A DNA stretch of 25,265 bases from a virus. The stretch is taken from positions 1 to 25,265 of IMG/VR virus record IMGVR_UViG_3300028031_000013. One strand, written 5' to 3'. Positions 8,096-14,995 of the stretch are shown in pieces. A model generated the notes under the pieces. That model was not told the origin of the DNA and made no database searches. It saw only the letters and a list, made by a program, of their open reading frames with translations. The first letter of the stretch is position 1. The number at the start of each line of letters is the position of its first letter. Position numbers and translations under genes: made by a program.

Positions 8096-8313
8096 ATGAC
8101 TTTTGTTACGGGTTTAAAACTTAAAAACCGAACTAACTCTTGTGCGTCCTCTAAGGTATCCAATTCAAAAGGGTCTTTTCCGGCCTTTGTATAGTGAAAG
8201 TTGGTATACCCAGGATCGGACCCCGGTGCTAAAAACCTCTTACACTGGACTCTAAACGAGTCTTTCTTTTTATACCCTGTGGTCCGTACTACCCTATACT
8301 TCGTATAATTTAT
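8092..8313 (-). CDS. Reading frame after the polymerase gene with no canonical start
   Basis: On the minus strand a frame of about 72 codons stays open from the polymerase stop to a TAA at 8094-8092. The peptide looks like a real protein: YTKYRVVRTTGYKKKDSF, FLAPGSDPGYTNFHYTKAG, DPFELDTLEDAQELVRFLSF. It has no ATG or GTG and only a late TTG. Two explanations are visible. One is initiation at ATA in the ATAA that overlaps the polymerase stop. The other is a -1 slip on AGA_AAA_GGA just before that stop, which would give the polymerase a C-terminal extension. It could also be a gene that has lost its start. Family unknown. Confidence 0.4.
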   Translation of the reverse strand: MNYTKYRVVRTTGYKKKDSFRVQCKRFLAPGSDPGYTNFHYTKAGKDPFELDTLEDAQELVRFLSFKPVTKVI

Positions 8314-11303
8314 CCTTTTCTATATCGTTTTCCGCGCCAACCGCCAGCCGCTTTTATAGGCCAGTCAGAAGCCCACGCGGGCATTGTGGCCATGATAGTC
8401 TCAAACTCATCTACGGAACCAAACCCTTTCGGTACTTCGCTCACTATTTCATCATGGACGTGCAAAACTATAGGGTATCCGGCCGCATCTAAAGCGGGCA
8501 TAGCATGGGTTAGTATATCCCGGGCTACGGCTTGGCATACGTTCTCGCATAACTTACCCCCGTGCGTATCGAGTCGGGTCCAACCCATAGGCCCTTTTGT
8601 ATAGTCCGAATTCCACGCCATATAAGTCAGTTGTAAAACTTCTTTACCCCAAGGCATCACCCGCATTAGAAGTCGGGGGTTATGGTACGCTAGGCTTCTA
8701 CCGCTCGGTAACAAGCAGTAGAGCACGTCGTCTTTTACGCCATATGTTATGTCTCGATAAGAGAAGCACTCACCAGGATGTTCTACCGCTTGGAATGCCG
8801 CGCGTTCTAATCCGTACCATAAGTCTACAATCGCCGGAGATTCCTTACGCCACGCTTTGACGGACTCTTTTATTTCGTCATCTTCCATGAAATCACCAGC
8901 CCCGAACGCTTTCCATGCGCCTATAGCTCCACGATAACCACTGTTATGGACGATGAGATGGCCACTATCTGTCTTAATCGTAAAACGATTTCTAGGCCCC
9001 GCATTTACAATGTCGTATACGTCTCTCGAGTTCGTCCACTCTTTTTTGTAGAGTGACGATCGACCTTTTGTTTTTTGAGTTTTCAGATCTAGTGACAAAT
9101 CTGATATTCCCCGGGGTGTACCCACCGTCGGGGTCGATCCTATCCATGTCAAGGCCCGCGTCATCCCACCCCGGCAGGCCCTTAACATAGGTGAGAAAAG
9201 GTCTCTTAGACGCCCGCCACTCGTCGCACACGTGTACCCCACGACCTCCATAGTTTTTAAAAGCCCTATTTCCTGAGTTGTGGCACCGGCCGATTGCGGA
9301 GCTAAGTCGATTGCAAAGCCTCCTTCGGTCCTCAGTGTCGGGGATGGCATCAGCGTACGTAGAGTATTTTTTGAAATAGGTCTCCCGCCCTTTACGACGC
9401 CCACAATCCCTACAGCGGGTAGCTTTGCCCATGTGGAGGTTAGAGTCCGTAACGAAATAGGGTTCTTTTCCGCAGGAGCATTTGACGATCGCTCCGTATG
9501 TACCCCCGTATTTAGAGTCTCGCACGACGGTAAGTTCTCCGAACCTATCGCCAGGGCAAGACGCAGCGTGTTTTCGTTTGAAGCGAGTTTTTTTGCCGCC
9601 TTCCAAGAACGCCCCAAGCTTATCGGATGATCCGGGGTCACATCTATGCCATCCACGTTTATAGTCCCCCTCGCACCTTTGTGTATCGACCCGTAACTTT
9701 GTACCCATTCTATGCCATCCCATAAATAGTCTTCACTAGTAACACCCACTATATCCACGTACCCGCGCTTTGTCAAAACTTGCGTACCGGGGCCAAAACA
9801 GGCCAATTCAGCAATTTTTCCGACCTTCTTCCGTAGCGGATGGTGCTCCCCAGTTTCTTTCTTGTGGCTTATGAACTCCTCGAACGGAATGCCCGTTATT
9901 TTAGAGGCGGACATCTCATAGATCATACCGTGAGTTTTGAACACCTCTATGCGCCACTGTTCGCCCGCTAACTGGGCTAAAACCACGGCTTCTATGGCAG
10001 AGTAATCCGATGCTATAAGATCGTAGCCGTTGGGTGCGCTGAATAACCCCCGTAAACACCCCGAAACCGCAGCCACTGCGTCGCCGTACTCGCCTTCGAC
10101 CGTTAGCAAGTCGCGGGAGGCGATAACGCTTAGCGCGTGGTCTACTTGAGCAACCCCCCAAACTTTAAGAGGGCCCGAGTTTGGTAAATTTTGAGGCTGT
10201 GGACCTCGGCCCGCAAAACGCCCCGTGCGATCCGCGCCACAAAATGCGAATAAGTCCCGAAGTCGGCCGTCTTTAGATACGCGTCGATCCATAGCAAATA
10301 GCTTTTTAACGCTAGCGGCGCCAAGCGACGCACGTATTTCTAGTACTCGTTTAGCGGCAGGGGGTAAGTCGTCACGCTCTAGCGCGGCCGCTACGTGCGC
10401 CGAGTCTAGGCTGTCCATGTGGACCCCATTAGCGCCCAACCACCCGCTAAGTTTTCCTATTTCCCCCGCGCTTTTAACAACCCCTCCCGTTATAGCCACG
10501 AGCTCGGCTGTGTACCTGGCGTGGGCTTCCTCTACTACAGCGATACAATCCGCTAGCGCTTCGGGGTCTATATGAACCCCCCTATAGTTTATTCCTTGAT
10601 CTAATAGCCACAGGTTTAACTCCGCAGTGCTTAAATCGGGTATGAGCGCGGATGCCGCAGACTCCGAGCGAATATCGCCCCGGTTATAGTCATAAAATTT
10701 AACTGCGTCCTCGTGGTCTTCTTCGGGCTTAATCCGACGGCGTGGGTCTTTCTTAGTGGGCTTGCGTGGCTTACTAAATTTATTAATCAATCGTTTACCA
10801 TCGGCAATTTTTTGATCGTCTAGTTGAAGAACTTCCGCCATTTTGCCCAGGGCCCCAGGAAGTGAGAACGCCCGGGCTTTTGCCGCAACGTCGCGTAGCT
10901 GTTCGAAGGGGAGAGGGGGCCAGCCCATCGGCTCACACACGTTTTTCCATATGTACCACTCGAAAGCGCTATTACATGCTTCTAATAAACCGCCGCTTGC
11001 TATGTGGTCGAATAGATCCGTCGGCGGTTGCATACCAGGAACCCACATTCTCGGTCCGAGTCCGTCTTTAAAATCGTATGCTAGGCTTAAAACTTCAGTA
11101 GAGGGGTGTTCTGAATATGCCGCCGCGCCAACAGCCGGTAAGCCGTGCGGCGGGGACTTAGTGATAGACACCCACTTGTTATCGGCATCCGACCATAAGT
11201 AACCTGCGGAGCTATACGTCTCGAAATCGAAGTCAGGTAAGACCTGGGCCGAACCACATCCGGCGGGTAATTGTTGTCCGGAACGTAATGCATTTAAATT
11301 CAT
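8310..11303 (-). CDS. polA: Family A DNA polymerase with 3'-5' exonuclease, interrupted by an intein
   Basis: A 997-codon precursor; the polymerase itself would be 711 residues after splicing. The N-terminal exonuclease shows LPDFDFETY (D26/E28), an NSAFEWY motif and YDYNRGD. Polymerase motif A is SDYSAIEA (D433). Motif B/O helix is KKVGKIAELA joined to SGYRGAIG. Motif C is HVHDE (H950-E952). The intein splits motif B after residue 501 and ends at residue 787. Splicing would be needed for activity, because the split separates the catalytic Lys region from the O-helix Tyr. The ATG has AAGGAC about 7 bases upstream. It lies in the minus-strand replication operon with the DUF2815 and DUF2800 genes. 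The product would be the phage's replicative polymerase. Confidence 0.93.
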   Translation of the reverse strand: MNLNALRSGQQLPAGCGSAQVLPDFDFETYSSAGYLWSDADNKWVSITKSPPHGLPAVGAAAYSEHPSTEVLSLAYDFKDGLGPRMWVPGMQPPTDLFDHIASGGLLEACNSAFEWYIWKNVCEPMGWPPLPFEQLRDVAAKARAFSLPGALGKMAEVLQLDDQKIADGKRLINKFSKPRKPTKKDPRRRIKPEEDHEDAVKFYDYNRGDIRSESAASALIPDLSTAELNLWLLDQGINYRGVHIDPEALADCIAVVEEAHARYTAELVAITGGVVKSAGEIGKLSGWLGANGVHMDSLDSAHVAAALERDDLPPAAKRVLEIRASLGAASVKKLFAMDRRVSKDGRLRDLFAFCGADRTGRFAGRGPQPQNLPNSGPLKVWGVAQVDHALSVIASRDLLTVEGEYGDAVAAVSGCLRGLFSAPNGYDLIASDYSAIEAVVLAQLAGEQWRIEVFKTHGMIYEMSASKITGIPFEEFISHKKETGEHHPLRKKVGKIAELACFGPGTQVLTKRGYVDIVGVTSEDYLWDGIEWVQSYGSIHKGARGTINVDGIDVTPDHPISLGRSWKAAKKLASNENTLRLALAIGSENLPSCETLNTGVHTERSSNAPAEKNPISLRTLTSTWAKLPAVGIVGVVKGGRPISKNTLRTLMPSPTLRTEGGFAIDLAPQSAGATTQEIGLLKTMEVVGYTCATSGGRLRDLFSPMLRACRGGMTRALTWIGSTPTVGTPRGISDLSLDLKTQKTKGRSSLYKKEWTNSRDVYDIVNAGPRNRFTIKTDSGHLIVHNSGYRGAIGAWKAFGAGDFMEDDEIKESVKAWRKESPAIVDLWYGLERAAFQAVEHPGECFSYRDITYGVKDDVLYCLLPSGRSLAYHNPRLLMRVMPWGKEVLQLTYMAWNSDYTKGPMGWTRLDTHGGKLCENVCQAVARDILTHAMPALDAAGYPIVLHVHDEIVSEVPKGFGSVDEFETIMATMPAWASDWPIKAAGGWRGKRYRKG
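8992..9723 (-). CDS. HNH homing endonuclease nested out of frame inside the intein
   Basis: A 243-codon ORF on the polymerase strand but in the -1 frame, wholly inside the intein. From about residue 55 it is a complete phage HNH nuclease. First comes PGDRFGELTVV, then a zinc-ribbon-like pair (KCSCGKE ... CRDCGRR). Next are RLCNRLSSAIGRCHNSGNRA, YGGRGVHVCDEW and FLTYVKGLPGW, and the catalytic region DMDRIDPDGGYTPGNIRFVT with NSKNKR. A short helix (LQKRVDELERRIRHC) ends at TAG. The first about 50 residues, which overlap intein blocks A/B, have no family look. An ATG at 9723 has only a weak GAAG site; a -1 shift at the A7 run (9594-9588) would also enter this frame just before the nuclease. It would spread the intein by cutting intein-free polymerase genes. 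Confidence 0.85.
   Translation of the reverse strand: MGWHRMGTKLRVDTQRCEGDYKRGWHRCDPGSSDKLGAFLEGGKKTRFKRKHAASCPGDRFGELTVVRDSKYGGTYGAIVKCSCGKEPYFVTDSNLHMGKATRCRDCGRRKGRETYFKKYSTYADAIPDTEDRRRLCNRLSSAIGRCHNSGNRAFKNYGGRGVHVCDEWRASKRPFLTYVKGLPGWDDAGLDMDRIDPDGGYTPGNIRFVTRSENSKNKRSIVTLQKRVDELERRIRHCKCGA
9588..9594 (-). promoter_or_regulatory. Candidate -1 frameshift site (A_AAA_AAA) between intein and nuclease frames
   Basis: In the intein frame the codons read GCA AAA AAA CTC, which contains the heptamer A_AAA_AAA in the phase required for -1 slippage. After a slip, reading continues ACT CGC TTC in the HNH frame, about 12 codons before the PGDRFGELTVV start of the nuclease. A GGAAGG lies four bases upstream. 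A7 can also cause transcriptional slippage. That this site is used is an inference. Confidence 0.45.
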
Positions 11304-11315
11304 GGGTGTCCTTAT

Positions 11316-11642
11316 TTATAAGTCTAGGTCAGAGACTACTTTAAGACCTAGGGGCGTTATGTATAGTATGTTTGACTCGTATGAATCCGCTTCCGCTAAT
11401 CCTTTTTTAAGTAATCCCACCGTTTCTACCATGCGGAACCTATGCGACGTGGTGGTCATGAGTATAGATAAAGCTTCTTTCTCATGGGCTGTGAGGCACG
11501 GCGATAAAAGGCCGGCCTCGTATTCCCCACAGTTTTTGCATACAGCTAGACCACCCTCGGCCACGGCGTCCTCTAGCCCGGGGCAGTAGGGGACATAGTT
11601 GCTTGAGAAGTCCGTGGCAGTGTATAGAACGTGGCCGCCCAT
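11316..11642 (-). CDS. Small protein with CxxC motif, function unknown
   Basis: A product of about 108 residues. I chose the ATG at 11642 because it forms a TAATG junction with the stop of the upstream membrane peptide; a GTG at 11669 is possible. Visible features are a single CKNCGEY motif near residue 44, a mid-protein HEKEALSILMTTTSHRF, then a helix VGLLKKGLAEADSYES and the C-terminal strand NILYITPLGLKVV. The C-terminal half reads like a compact winged-helix-type layout (helix, helix, YITPLG strand), but I would not name it a regulator. It is co-transcribed directly upstream of the polymerase, 12 bases away. Confidence 0.6.
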   Translation of the reverse strand: MGGHVLYTATDFSSNYVPYCPGLEDAVAEGGLAVCKNCGEYEAGLLSPCLTAHEKEALSILMTTTSHRFRMVETVGLLKKGLAEADSYESNILYITPLGLKVVSDLDL

Positions 11643-11824
11643 TACGTAAGGAATATGAGCACCGCCCACCCTATTAGATTTAAAGCGGATTGCTTCGTGT
11701 ATAGCGGTACGCGATTGCGCCCCGACTTAATAGAGTGCGCGTCTTTTTGCGCCCACAGTGCTAAAGCAAAACCCACCCCTACGAGTAGGTACGACGTGAC
11801 TAGTATTGATACAGTTACTAACAT
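11642..11824 (-). CDS. 60-residue membrane peptide, function unknown
   Basis: A short minus-strand ORF between the ssDNA-binding-like gene and the CxxC protein. AGGGAAA lies several bases before its ATG. The product has a hydrophobic N-terminal segment (residues 2-24, VTVSILVTSYLLVGVGFALAL), a basic middle (KSGRNRVPLYTK) and a second hydrophobic end (LNLIGWAVLIFL). Coupling of its stop to the next ATG (TAATG) supports real translation. No family recognised. Confidence 0.55.
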   Translation of the reverse strand: MLVTVSILVTSYLLVGVGFALALWAQKDAHSIKSGRNRVPLYTKQSALNLIGWAVLIFLT

Positions 11825-11854
11825 AATATTTTCCCTATTTTATGTGTGTTTTAG

Positions 11855-12559
11855 TTACTTAGGCCCCGCTAAAAAGCTAGGTGCCGGTTGTACCGCCGCT
11901 ACAGGTGCTGCGATAGCGACCGCAGGTGTGACCGGTATTGCACTAGCTCCGGCGGGCATAGCGCCAACCGGGGTCGCTCCAAATACCGCGTCGGCGGCAG
12001 GTCCGGTTATTATCTCTTCGCCGAAGCCCACGAGTTCCACCATGCTGTGATTCAAATATACGCCCGGCTGTTGCATAGACCCGTTACCCTTAACGCTCCC
12101 GTATATTCGGATGTAGTAGCCGCGTTTAATTCTCTCCGGGTCTGTTATAACTTCGGCGCCTCCAAGCGTGTAACACTTAGGGGCATAACCCCCGCTAAAG
12201 TTTAGAATCCAATTACCTGGGAAGTTTTCACGAGTGCAGGGCGCGACGCCTTTCTTATTAGGGACGGTACTGTCTCCGTCCGTAACTTTAAAAGCAAAGG
12301 CCGGATTAAGACACGCACCATCGGGACCAAAGAGTGTCGGGGCGCCTGCTACTGCCGCCGCGTGGATTTTAGCCCATAGCTCGGGGTACGCTGGATCAGT
12401 CTTAGGGATAGCGATAGACATAAAATAATCTACTCTAGATTGGCCCGCGTTCGGTCCGTGCTTTACTATAAGCGGGTTGTTCTCGCTGTCCGTTGTTTGT
12501 GGTTCGAAGCAGCTACCTTGTAGCAAACGCCCGACGGGGGTAAGTATTTCTGTTGACAT
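11855..12559 (-). CDS. DUF2815 ssDNA-binding-like protein
   Basis: A 234-residue protein of the DUF2815 family. The start LTPVGRLLQGSCFEPQTTD, the central VDYFMSIAIPKTDPAYPELW, the stretch RENFPGNWILNFSGGYAPKC, and RIKRGYYIRIYGSVKGNG with GVYLNHSMVELVGFGEEI are typical. The family has an OB-like fold related to phage T7 gp2.5-type ssDNA-binding proteins. The last 50 residues are Ala/Pro/Val-rich and low in complexity, as in SSB tails. It would coat single-stranded DNA for the adjacent polymerase and recombination nuclease. AAGGA precedes the ATG. Confidence 0.85.
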   Translation of the reverse strand: MSTEILTPVGRLLQGSCFEPQTTDSENNPLIVKHGPNAGQSRVDYFMSIAIPKTDPAYPELWAKIHAAAVAGAPTLFGPDGACLNPAFAFKVTDGDSTVPNKKGVAPCTRENFPGNWILNFSGGYAPKCYTLGGAEVITDPERIKRGYYIRIYGSVKGNGSMQQPGVYLNHSMVELVGFGEEIITGPAADAVFGATPVGAMPAGASAIPVTPAVAIAAPVAAVQPAPSFLAGPK

Positions 12560-12589
12560 GGTTTTTATCCTTTTGGTTGGTGGGTTGGT

Positions 12590-12862
12590 TTATTTTATTG
12601 AGTAAATAGTGTTACCGCGTATTTCTGAGTTTCGAATTAGCCAAGACTCCCCGGATAGGCACGCGGTGTCGTACACCTCGGCATCGTCTGGTATAGTCGC
12701 ATTTCCAGAAACACGGCCGTTATCGTATACCCAGGATTTGCCGGATTGACTTAGATTTTTAAGACTTTCTACGAATCCACGGGTATCACCCCTTTTAACA
12801 TCGCCGAAGTCTTTCAAGGCGACACAGCGTCCGTCGTCGTTAATAAAATATTTATCTGACAT
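12590..12862 (-). CDS. Small beta-helix-like repeat protein, function unknown
   Basis: A 90-residue protein with GGAGGA before the ATG. After MSDKYFINDDGRCVALKDF comes a run of short turns: SWVYDNGRVSGNATIPDDAE, then VYDTACLSGESWLIRNSEIRG. This resembles the 'WVYGNARVSGNA' turns of left-handed beta-helix phage proteins, which usually have many more repeats. The present one is a short version with about six to seven turns. The function of the family is not known to me. It sits between the DUF2815 and DUF2800 genes in the replication operon. Confidence 0.65.
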   Translation of the reverse strand: MSDKYFINDDGRCVALKDFGDVKRGDTRGFVESLKNLSQSGKSWVYDNGRVSGNATIPDDAEVYDTACLSGESWLIRNSEIRGNTIYSIK

Positions 12863-12876
12863 AGTTTCCTCCGCAG

Positions 12877-12954
12877 TTATATGTTAAATAACATGTGTTG
12901 ATACATAGCCGCGTTATGATACGCACGTGAGTCTGGTATAGATTTTTCATTCAT
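12877..12954 (-). CDS. 25-residue peptide ORF coupled to the DUF2800 gene
   Basis: A minus-strand ORF whose ATG overlaps the DUF2800 stop (CGATGA). GAGG lies about 11 bases upstream. It starts MNEKSIPDSRAYHNAAMYQH and ends at TAA 12879-12877. It fills the gap between two well-supported genes and has the junction type used throughout this phage. No function can be assigned from so short a sequence. Confidence 0.4.
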   Translation of the reverse strand: MNEKSIPDSRAYHNAAMYQHMLFNI

Positions 12955-14120
12955 CGTTTAAATACCTCTTTTGCTCTGTTAACGTCACAAGGGGCTAGCT
13001 TCATGCCAGACCTCAGTTTTGTACTATACGCCTTAATGACGCTCTCGTCAATACCGAGCTTACATGCTTGTTTCGGTGTTATAACTTCGACCGGTTTTCG
13101 AAGGTCAATATTTAGCATATCCCCGAGTGCAATAACTTCCGTATGCGGTGTGACCCATGAGTCTTTTCCGTATCCTTCTTCCATACCCCAGCCTGCTATC
13201 TGTTTGCCGGACCGAAGCAGACCCTTAACCTGTTCCTCGAATCCAGACTCAAGATACTCTAGTTGCTTACGTGCTCGCTTAACTATAGATAGCTGCACGC
13301 CTACCGCTTCGGGGCTCAATTCCACGGGTGTCGGTTCCGATGTGGACTCGTACATACTCATCCCGGCTTTAAGTGCTGCGGGGCAAGCGTGGCGTCCCGG
13401 GCAGTTCGCGCAGTGTGAACCCGTATTAAACGTAGCCCCCGAACTTAGGGCGGTAGAGGCGTTCGATGCCAGAGTGTTTATGTGCCCCCTTATGTCGCTA
13501 GCCTTTACGGACCACTCACGAATGCGACCATCCCTGTGAAACGCTCGGGGCTGAACGATGCGTATGTGTAGCGTCGTGTATTGATCGACGTGCCCATTTA
13601 TGTCGTATGCGTCGAGTAGTCCCGCAGCGTAGTTTATAGCCTGCCAATTCTCGAAGGCTTCTACGACGGTAAATCCGAACTTATAGTCCCAGATGTATAG
13701 GTCGCTATTCGCTTTGTCGTATATAACGCAATCCGCTTTACCTCCATTGGATTCGTGTATACGCGGCGACTCTATACGCTCCTCTATTCGAAGCTTAGGC
13801 CCGCCGAATACTCCCGTACTTAGCATCACGTTTATAACGTCGTCGGCGTATATTTTCGCACCGTCAAACATCGCTTCCGTGAATACCACACCGTTTGTGG
13901 CCGTAGACCCCACCCAATCCGACGCTTTATGCCGGTTGCGATTGCGAGTCGTGGCGTCCGATATAAGACCCTCGGCTATCTCATGCGACGCGGTACCGTG
14001 CATCGCGGCTTCGGAAGTCACCGTCTCGGGGTACGTCTGGGACATAAGCACCCATCCGGTACAGCCGTCGGGTTTACCCCATATTCCAGCAGAGGATGGC
14101 GGTAGTAATGAGCGGGCCAT
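12951..14120 (-). CDS. DUF2800 Cas4/RecB-like nuclease
   Basis: A 389-residue protein of the PD-(D/E)XK class, close to the phage DUF2800 family. Motifs seen are HGTASHEIAEG (H46), RIEERI (E113/E114), GGKADCVIYD (D130), the catalytic DLYIWDYKFG (D145, K147), and the downstream NWQAINYAAG (Q160). Four Cys residues match an Fe-S cluster arrangement as in Cas4/AddB: C20, then C237, C240 and C246 (CANCPGRHAC). A function in 5'-end resection or recombination next to the ssDNA-binding-like protein fits. The C-terminal region (about 270-389) is helical and is also typical of DUF2800. Confidence 0.88.
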   Translation of the reverse strand: MARSLLPPSSAGIWGKPDGCTGWVLMSQTYPETVTSEAAMHGTASHEIAEGLISDATTRNRNRHKASDWVGSTATNGVVFTEAMFDGAKIYADDVINVMLSTGVFGGPKLRIEERIESPRIHESNGGKADCVIYDKANSDLYIWDYKFGFTVVEAFENWQAINYAAGLLDAYDINGHVDQYTTLHIRIVQPRAFHRDGRIREWSVKASDIRGHINTLASNASTALSSGATFNTGSHCANCPGRHACPAALKAGMSMYESTSEPTPVELSPEAVGVQLSIVKRARKQLEYLESGFEEQVKGLLRSGKQIAGWGMEEGYGKDSWVTPHTEVIALGDMLNIDLRKPVEVITPKQACKLGIDESVIKAYSTKLRSGMKLAPCDVNRAKEVFKR

Positions 14121-14122
14121 TC

Positions 14123-14944
14123 TTATAGACCTAGGTGCTTAGCTACGGCCGGTATTAGATCCGGTCGCGCCGCAAGTAGGGGCAGGGATTGTAAGCCCAC
14201 GGAGGCCACGGCTTCTTGTACGCGGTCCGCTGATACACCCGATCCAGTCGTCGCTTGCATTAATCCTGGAAATGTGGTTATAGGGGCTGATACTGAGTGG
14301 TTAGGGTCTTCTTGAGGCTCAGGCTCCTCGCCAAAAGGAATAGGCGGGGCGCTAAAAGGGTTACTCGGTGCGGGAACCACGACAGGTGACGGGGCCGGAA
14401 CGGACATGGCTTGTCTTAACTCGTCCTCGACTTCTGCTACTACCTCTGCGTCAAGCCCGCGTTTCTTTTTCCAACCTTGAGGTGACTTAACTAGTAGAGC
14501 TTTACTGCTCGAGTGGATTCTAGGGTCCCACGGTAAACCTTCACCATCTAGAGATACCGTGTCCCTCGCATCCGGGGCAGCGTCCGGAGTGTCCGCCGTT
14601 ACAGTCGGGGCAAACTTCGAGCCGTGGGTTTCCTCTCCAATAGTCTCACTAACTAGTTCGCCGACCTCGGAAGTGTCCTCACCTACTGAGCCAACTATAG
14701 GCTTACCGTTCAGAGTCCACCCCGCGAGGGTACCGTTCCCCGTCTCGGGTACAAGTGTGTCCTTAACTAGTTCCGCTTCTGGTTCGGTAGTCCGGGTGAA
14801 CCGTCCGGTTACTTGCCCGTGCATACGGTCCTTAACTGAGCCTAGCCCCGGCGTGGACATATCATCCGCCATCCCCGATAGCATACTAGAAGCGTTACGT
14901 AGTGCGCTCTCTAATAAAGGTATAGTTAAACTTAAGTTTTCCAT
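14123..14944 (-). CDS. Acidic phage protein with LPWDPRIHSSSK motif
   Basis: A 273-residue protein, first gene of the minus-strand operon. The N-terminal about 120 residues are acidic, Ser/Thr-rich and probably disordered. Residues 132-180 hold a motif seen in many phage early proteins: LDGEGLPWDPRIHSSSK, then a QGWKKKRGLD and EVEDELRQAM helix. A Pro-rich linker follows, and a C-terminal helical module ends LLAARPDLIPAVAKHLGL. AGAGGA lies before the ATG. Biochemical function unknown to me; the association with replication genes is consistent. Confidence 0.7.
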   Translation of the reverse strand: MENLSLTIPLLESALRNASSMLSGMADDMSTPGLGSVKDRMHGQVTGRFTRTTEPEAELVKDTLVPETGNGTLAGWTLNGKPIVGSVGEDTSEVGELVSETIGEETHGSKFAPTVTADTPDAAPDARDTVSLDGEGLPWDPRIHSSSKALLVKSPQGWKKKRGLDAEVVAEVEDELRQAMSVPAPSPVVVPAPSNPFSAPPIPFGEEPEPQEDPNHSVSAPITTFPGLMQATTGSGVSADRVQEAVASVGLQSLPLLAARPDLIPAVAKHLGL

Positions 14945-14966
14945 GTTGTCATTCCTCTGTTTGTTG

Positions 14967-14995
14967 TTGACCGCTTCGATAATATCTAGTATTGT
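14967..14995 (+). promoter_or_regulatory. Sigma-70-type promoter for the helicase arm
   Basis: Plus strand: TTGACC (14967-14972), 17-base spacer, TATTGT (14990-14995), for the helicase gene at 15035. The -10 hexamer is weaker than in the opposing promoter. The -10 of that promoter lies within this spacer, so both cannot be occupied at once. Confidence 0.55.

Larger units (their letters stand above)
8943..9800 (-). mobile_element. Intein in DNA polymerase motif B
   Basis: A 286-codon insertion inside the polymerase frame. It starts with Cys (CFGPGTQVLTKRGYVDI, block A) and has a block B with the TxxH motif (VDGIDVTPDHPIS). It ends with block F (RDVYDIVNAGPRNRFTI) and block G (SGHLIVHN), followed by Ser as the +1 extein residue. 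These are the Hint residues for protein splicing: Cys1, TPDH, terminal His-Asn and +1 Ser. The block-F position that is often His (RHRF) is Asn here. About 150 residues between the blocks show no endonuclease in this frame. The same DNA encodes an HNH nuclease in the -1 frame. Confidence 0.9.

Noticed and set aside
9280-9630. Plus-strand 116-codon ORF opposite the intein, as a possible third coding layer
   Set aside because: It has no recognisable domain. Openness here can result from the constraints on the two minus-strand frames.
8386-11202. Plus-strand ORFs opposite the polymerase, including 116- and 119-codon ones
   Set aside because: They mirror the polymerase codon pattern, lack ribosome sites and show no family motifs.
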